Assembly (NCBI GenBank): GCA_960531495.1
Contig: OY482866.1
Coordinates: 7,760,207-7,824,206, forward strand
Direction of reading: 5' to 3'
Length of the DNA stretch: 64,000 bases
DNA from: Zeus faber
Taxonomy: Eukaryota > Chordata > Actinopteri > Zeiformes > Zeidae
How positions within the stretch are numbered: the first letter of the stretch is position 1; each line of letters begins with the position of its first letter. The translations under genes and the position numbers were made by a program. The notes below the pieces were generated by a model. It saw nothing but the letters and a program-made list of their open reading frames with translations. It ran no database searches and was not told the DNA's origin. Positions 51,021-64,000 of this stretch are shown here, piece after piece.

Positions 51021-52005
51021 CAGTATAGAATAATGATTCTAAAAAATAAATAAAAGATGACATACACTTTTTGTTTAACCCATATATAACGTTATTATAA
51101 TATGAACATATATAAGTAGCCTAATGACTAATGAACATTGCTTTTCATGACCATTTTATAGTTTGGATCTAGTTGACATGTTATTAAAATTTGAAATGTG
51201 TGGAGTCCACTACACTTTCCAAAAAAGGTGTAGTATAGGTGTAGCATAGTACAGTTGAACTCGTCATCCTCAGATAGCTCGGGAGTCGAACACTGGCTGA
51301 ATGACTGAGGCTGGGCAGGAATGATTGGGGGAGAGTGGATGTGGGCCTGGGGAGAGTTTGAAGGTGGGGTATCCACACCGTACAAGAAGGGAGCCACGGA
51401 TTTTACCCCATGGAATGAACGGAGGGTGTGGATGATCCTGGTGAGAGGGACCAGAAAAGACACAATCCATGCGAAATGGAGGAGGTTTGGCGCCTTTGCG
51501 ATGAAAACGAGGCGTGTACTCTGTGATCCTGGGGAAAGGTTTGAGGATTGAGCACGATCCTGGTAAAAGGGAGCAGGGCATGCATAATCTTATTTAAACC
51601 GAGGAAAGCAGGCCTGATTTGGGTGGGAGCTTGACTGTGATTTGGCCAGGGTGGAGAGGTGGTGTTGGAGGCTGGTGAGATTGTCTTCCTGCAAGGAACT
51701 GTGTGAGCAGGCACGTCATCTTCGACTCATGGGCGTGTTGGGAGGCTTGCAGCTTAAAAGAGCAATTGTCAGTGGGTTTTTTTTTATGTATCATTAACTT
51801 ACAATCTAGGGCTTATGGAAAAAAATCTTACAGGCATAAAATGTAGGTTTTAATTTCACAGATAAAGACCTTTTTTTTCACATCTCGGCTGGTGAAGTCA
51901 CATTGGGGAGAAGTCATCTCTGCCACAGCGCAGTAGCAGGGTGGTAGTCAGTCGGCAGGTCAGTCAGCCAGATTCACCGCTATTTAGAAGGATGAAGTAC
52001 TATGT
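51020..52005. other. No gene recognised
   Basis: The stretch 51270-51720 has diverged internal repetition of phrases like GATCCTGGTGAGAGGGACCAG and GATCCTGGTAAAAGGGAGCAG and is open over long stretches on minus (51128-51463, 51270-51581, 51403-51714). No domain is recognised, and it may be transposon-derived. Confidence 0.4.
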
Positions 52006-52039
52006 TTAGGACTTATTGTCAAACATGTCATTATTTGCG

Positions 52040-52219
52040 ATCCTTTGTTGAGGACCGCCCAGCGACATATGATCATGCAGCAGCAGCTGCTCAACAGCAG
52101 GACATAGCCCAGGGTGGTGGTCCAGAAGGCAAATAGATGGAGAGTTGTTCACAGCAGTAGGAGTCCACGTCTGTGGCCGTCTGTTTATTGTTGTGTTGGT
52201 AGATGGAGCCCCACGTTGC
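52040..52219 (-). pseudogene. Broken last exon of a third TMEM272-like copy
   Basis: It aligns with exon 4 of copy 2 (acceptor TAG at 52220-52222, GGCAACGTGG..., then the sequence encoding the CNKTLYLFAF region), but has a 5-base deletion near its start and a further insertion that break the frame. Exon 3 is absent from the flanking sequence. The intron sequence beyond it (52330-52520) also matches copy 2. Confidence 0.85.
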
Positions 52220-52329
52220 CTAGGAACAGAGGAAGCCAAAGGAGGATGAACAGCTTGGAGTTATAATTTCTTCCCTCTGAAAATACAGTTCTGAAGTTTG
52301 TATGTTTAATCGTTTTTTTATATTTCAAC

Positions 52330-52525
52330 TTGTTGTGAAATTTTGCAGTTGTCATCATATCAACCTTCTGGCTTCAGATGTCAGATAAAACACAGGAAAA
52401 GCGCAGGAAATGCACCAGATGCACGGCATCGTTGAATATCCTCTGGTTAACCATAATGTATAAAGTTAAAACTAAATCATTCAGTATCATAATCTATTTA
52501 TTGGGCCAAGCACATTTTTGTTGTG
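52330..52525 (-). repeat. Duplicated TMEM272-like intron 2 segment
   Basis: Matches 48865-49045 of copy 2 at high identity by eye (shared TCTGGCTTCAGATGTCAGAT and GCATCGTTGAATATCCTCTG). A more diverged counterpart in copy 1 lies around 33120-33160 and 33488-33510. Confidence 0.9.
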
Positions 52526-52756
52526 GTTGTAGAGACAACTGGCAGACTCTCAAGCATAAATAAGCTCAACAGTCTTAAAAAAAAAGGAAAACAAATCTAC
52601 AAAAATATACAGAACATATCAAATGCAATTCTATACACAGTTTAAATGTAAAGGATAATATATTATTATTATATCCTTTATATTATAATAATATATATAT
52701 ATTATATATATTGTATATTATAAGTAACAGTATGGAACTTGTTTTGGTTGTGAGTA

Positions 52757-53484
52757 TACACCGATCAGCCATAACATTAAAACCGCCACTAATAACCACT
52801 AATGTTCCTGTAGCTCCCCCTCGTGGCACAAAGTAGCTCTGACCCATGGAGGCATGGACTCCACCAGACCTGAAGATGTCCTGTGGTATCTGGCACCAAG
52901 ACGTTAGCAGCAGATCCTTTAAGTCCTGTAAGTTGTGAGGTGGGGCCCCCATGGATCGGGCTTGTTGTTCCAGCACATCCCACAGATGCTCGGACCCTAA
53001 CCCCGACCATCCACAAGATGTAGAAAAAAACGTGATTTATCAGACCAGGCCACCTTCTTCCATTGCTCCATGGTCCAGTTCTGATGTTCATGTGCCCATT
53101 GTAGGTGCTTTCGGTGGTAGACAGGGGTCAGCAATGAGCCTTGGGCGTCCATGACCCTGTTGCTGGTTCACCGGTTGTCCTTCCTTGGACCACTCTTGGT
53201 AGGTACTAACCACTGCATAGCGGGAACACCCCACAAGACCTGCCTTTTTGGGGATGCTCAGACCCAGTCGTCTAGCCATCACAACTTGGTCCTTGTCAAA
53301 GTGGCTCAGATCCTTACGCTTGCCCATTTTTCCTGCTTCCAACTCATCAACTTCGAGAACTGACTGTTCACTTGCTGCCTCATACATCCCACCCCTTGAC
53401 AGGTGCCATTGGAATGATATGAGCAAACCACAACATTAAAACCACTTCACCTGACAGTGGTTTTAATGATGTGGTTGATCGGTG
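52757..53484 (-). mobile_element. Internally deleted Tc1/mariner transposon
   Basis: Bounded by inverted termini CACCGATCAGCCATAACATT (left) and AATGATGTGGTTGATCGGTG (right). The minus strand encodes the N-terminal transposase part ([39 protein letters not shown]) near the right end and joins abruptly to C-terminal sequence (EHQNWT-type) at about 53095-53110. The DNA-binding/DDE junction is deleted, so the copy is nonautonomous. Confidence 0.9.
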
Positions 53485-53988
53485 AAGATGGGATATTCTG
53501 TACTCCAGTGTAATAATAGATGGTTTAACTTTCTGTCTAATTGTAAGCCGTGGGGAGGACAGCACAAAAATTGCACGTGTGTGACTCGTGAGTCACGGAT
53601 TCTTGTTCACCATCCGGTTCGCATTTTAGGTCTTGATTACGGTTAATTACATAACATTAACTCATTTGGGATGACAGTATATTTAATGCAGTAAAAAAAC
53701 TAAATAAAAGAAATACAAAAAAACACATGTCCACATAAATACATACATGTTTCATACATGTAATGTGATGTTGGATTGTTGCACGTCAACAAATTGCTCT
53801 CTGGGATATCAGTAACAGCTGCACTCCATTGAACTAAAAGTAGTCCGTAATCCCGTAAAGGTTTTAAAGGTTCTATCCAAACGGTATTTCACTGGATATT
53901 CTTCATCCACCGTCGTCCCATGTGCTTTGGGCGGGGCATCCGGTGCAGCGGGTCGGCAGGGCAGCCGCCAGATCCGGCCATCGACGGA
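53485..53988. other. 3' flank of the calpain gene, no gene seen
   Basis: It should contain the calpain 3' UTR (minus strand). No convincing minus-strand AATAAA was spotted. A-rich stretch at 53690-53740. Confidence 0.45.
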
Positions 53989-61186
<7,198 letters not shown>

Positions 61187-61277
61187 CTAGAGATGTAATA
61201 TATACAATATATGATACAAGATGTATTATATATTACTTTAAACTATATGTATTACTTTTTCATACTACAGTTGTATG

Positions 61278-62148
61278 TACACTGATCTGCCACAACATTA
61301 AAACCACCAGTAATGACCACTAATACTGTGTAGCTCCCCCTCCTACCGCCAAAACAGCTTTGACCATGGAGGCATGGACTCCACAAGACCTCTGAAGGTG
61401 TCCTGTGGTGTCTGGCACCAAGACGTTAGCAGCAGATCCTTTAAGTCCGGTAAGTTGGGAGGTGGGCCCCCCATGGATCGGGCTTGTTGTTCCAGCACAG
61501 CCCACAGATGCTTGATCAGATCGGACCCTAACCCTGGCCATCCACATGGTATATAAGAAAATGTGATTCATTTGACCAGGCCACCTTCTTCCATTACTCC
61601 CAGTTTTGACACTCACATACCCATTGTAGGTGCTTTCAGCGGTGGACAGGGCTCAACATGGACACTCTGACCGGACTGCGGCTACGCAGCCCCATACGCA
61701 GCAAACTGTGATGCACTGTGTGTCCTGACACCTTTCTATCATAGCAGCATTAACCTTTTCACCAATTTGTGCTACAGTAGATCTTCTGTGGGATCGCACC
61801 AGACAGGCTAGTCTTCGCTCCCCACGGCCATCAATGAGCCTTGGGCGTCCATGACTCTGTTGCCGGTTCACCGGTTGTCCTTCCTTGGACCACTCTTGGT
61901 TGGTACTAACCACTGCTTAGCGGGAACACCCCACAAGACCTGTCGTTTTGGAGATGCTCTGACCCAGTCGTCTAGCCATCACAACTTGGTCCTTGTGAAA
62001 GTGGCTCAGATCCTTACGCTTGTCCATTTTTCCTGCTTCCAACACATCAACTTCAGAACTGACTCTTCCCTTGCTGCCTAATACATCCCATGAGCAAAGT
62101 TATTCACTTCACCTGTCAGTGGTTTTAATGTTGTGGCTGATCGGTGTA
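61278..62148 (-). mobile_element. Tc1/mariner transposon, more complete copy
   Basis: The termini TACACTGATCTGCCACAACA and TGTTGTGGCTGATCGGTGTA are inverted repeats bordered by TA. The minus strand encodes [20 protein letters not shown]-like start, then GRPRLIDGRGERRLACLVRS and [12 protein letters not shown]. The DDE half is present but frameshifted and deleted in places (no intact WSDES motif seen). Same family as 21885-22306 and 52757-53484. Confidence 0.9.
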
Positions 62149-62372
62149 TGTGAGTAATGTTACACTAATGGGCAAACTACCATTGCACATTTTGTACTGT
62201 TTCCTCATTTAAAGAGACAAAATTCCCCACAGCAGTATTATTGTTGTTACTATTATGAATAATAATAACAATGATGATGATGATAGTAATAATAGTCATA
62301 ATAATATCCGTTATTTGTATAGCACCTTTCGCAGCTGAAAATGCTTCCCATTAATGGAATGCAATCAAATAG

Positions 62373-62374
<2 letters not shown>

Positions 62375-62435
<61 letters not shown>
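62375..62435. repeat. (AAT)n microsatellite
   Basis: About 20 AAT units. The minus-strand poly-Ile ORF is an artefact. Confidence 0.95.
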
Positions 62436-62436
<1 letters not shown>

Positions 62437-63673
62437 TAATGGTATAATAATAATGAATAAAGAAGGAAACAATTTAGACCTATTACCTTTGCAGTGCTCA
62501 ATGTGAATGATCCCAATTTCCTAGCGGGACTAATGCGGTGCAATCTAACGTAACAGGATCTAATGTTGGTTTTCCAGACTTATATGGCCTGCGCACCGTG
62601 TGTTATCTGGGTGTCGGAACTCTGCTGAGGGGACAGATCCTGTCTGCGCCGACCTGATGATCTCAGCTGAGACCTGGGTCAGGTAACAGGAGAGCGGCTT
62701 CTGGACACACACACACACACACACACACACGCACTGACGCCATGCATATACTGCCTATACACATACTATATGCACTAATAGTCATATGCACATGCACAAA
62801 CGCAAGCTTTTGCACGTTTTACCCAGAAATGTACAAAAGCTGAGCATTCGGTGTCCACAACAGATGAGCGGGAAATACCCACTCAGAGGACACGACCCGT
62901 ACAAGTGTAATACTAGAAAAGTGAGGAGCCCGGTTCGCTAATCAGCTCCACTGCAGTCGGACATTTGAGCCTAACAAGATAGCATGAGATGATATTATGA
63001 CAGTTATGATAGTCGTCGCGTGTGTGTGTGCGTGTATGTGTGTGTGTGTGTGTGTGCGTGGTGACAGGTGTCACCCTATTCAAATAGGGTTGTTGAACAC
63101 AAGACCAGTGTATTTGCATTAACTTGTGTTACGGGTTCCACCGCCCTGCGAATAGAATGTGCTTTAATTAACTGGATCTGGTGGAAAAAGTGAGGTGTTG
63201 GTCGAGCAGCCACATTTAGATCGGTCCCTGGTGATCTATAAACGTACGTAGGTCGAACGGTCGGTGAAAACAACTCCGGGCATTTGTTTTGGAGTTCTGT
63301 GCGGGCAGGTCTCCGAAACGCTTCTGTAGACTCATCCGATCGTCTGTCGAGTCAAATTCCCCTTGAACGACATCTGAATGGACGTGAGGCTGATACCAAT
63401 GGCAATACTGAAATCTTCCGACTCTGTCGATGCCGATGCCGAGGCCACTATCTTTCTCTCAAATGAGTCTTAACATTTTGAACGAGCTGTTTTTTCTTGA
63501 CGAACTTCGGTTGAGATGGCCATAAAAGTACCACGCTCCAGCTGCTCAAACAAGCACTGAAAACACCTTACAGGAGGGACTCAATAAAACAACCACCTGC
63601 TTTGTTTTATTGAGTTAAAACGCTCCCTCCCAACCCCAAAAATAGAAGCTTCTAAACAGCATTCACGAGTATT

Positions 63674-63676
<3 letters not shown>

Positions 63677-63752
<76 letters not shown>
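63677..63752. repeat. (CA)n microsatellite
   Basis: About 38 uninterrupted CA units. Confidence 0.95.
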
Positions 63753-64000
63753 ATTTTTTTTTTACCACATGGCCGACTTTACTACTCTTTTACGTTACGT
63801 CACGTTAGTGTTTCCACAATATTCCCGCTTGGATTTACTAGAGGATCTGATCAGGTTCGTACTGCTTTCCCTCCTAGTTAGATATCCGATCTAACATTTT
63901 TAGCTGGTATTATTGTATTAGATATATATTCCATCCCAATACTGGGTTTTGGCATCGGTGCCGTCGCCAGTGAGGCATCTCGCACAAGCAGAGGGTAGCA

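Larger units (their letters stand above)
62149..64000. other. Upstream of visible calpain exons, no coding exon found
   Basis: It may lie in a long first intron of the calpain gene. It contains an (AAT)n array and CA tracts. Related phrases at about 63390-63440 (GGCTGATACCAATGGC, GATGCCGATGCCG) and 63940-63965 (TTGGCATCGGTGCCG) resemble a dispersed fish repeat. Confidence 0.45.

Overview
This is a stretch of vertebrate nuclear DNA, almost certainly from a ray-finned (teleost) fish. Genes are split into many short exons with GT-AG introns. Long (TG)n/(CA)n tracts are abundant, and Tc1/mariner, PIF/Harbinger, L2/Rex-type LINE and Gypsy fragments of fish type are scattered throughout. The encoded proteins are vertebrate-specific.

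Layout. From 1 to about 21.3 kb is a complete period circadian gene (per1-type, + strand). It has three GC-rich candidate promoter/first-exon blocks (about 0.65-0.89, 1.5-2.03 and 5.1-5.47 kb), each with a CACGTG E-box followed by a splice donor, then a long 5' intron and 19 coding exons (9038-20049) that join in frame to 1,421 residues. From 23.8 to 28.8 kb is pcolce (+ strand, 9 coding exons, 588 residues), the secreted enhancer of procollagen C-proteinase, with a greatly enlarged Lys/Pro/Thr linker. On the minus strand are two complete four-exon TMEM272-like membrane-protein genes (33.9-30.6 kb and 50.0-47.9 kb) and a broken third copy near 52.0-52.5 kb. They are separated by about 14 kb of repeats: a 2.2-kb 19-bp minisatellite, nested Gypsy fragments and a pair of inverted repeat arms about 5 kb apart. 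From 61.2 to 54.0 kb, minus strand, are the last 11 coding exons of a calpain-5-like protease with its catalytic triad. Its first coding exon(s) must lie beyond 61.2 kb and were not found.

These genes have no evident joint pathway; the window looks like an ordinary gene neighbourhood diluted by transposons. The parts that most repay a second look are in per1: tandem 12-bp-spaced splice donors abutting a perfect hairpin in intron 9, a perfect 43-bp inverted repeat in intron 18, and multiple E-box/CRE promoters. The pcolce linker expansion, the duplicated and decaying TMEM272-like cluster, and a basic/glycine-rich insertion in the calpain are also notable. I saw no CRISPR array, operon, or convincing RNA gene.
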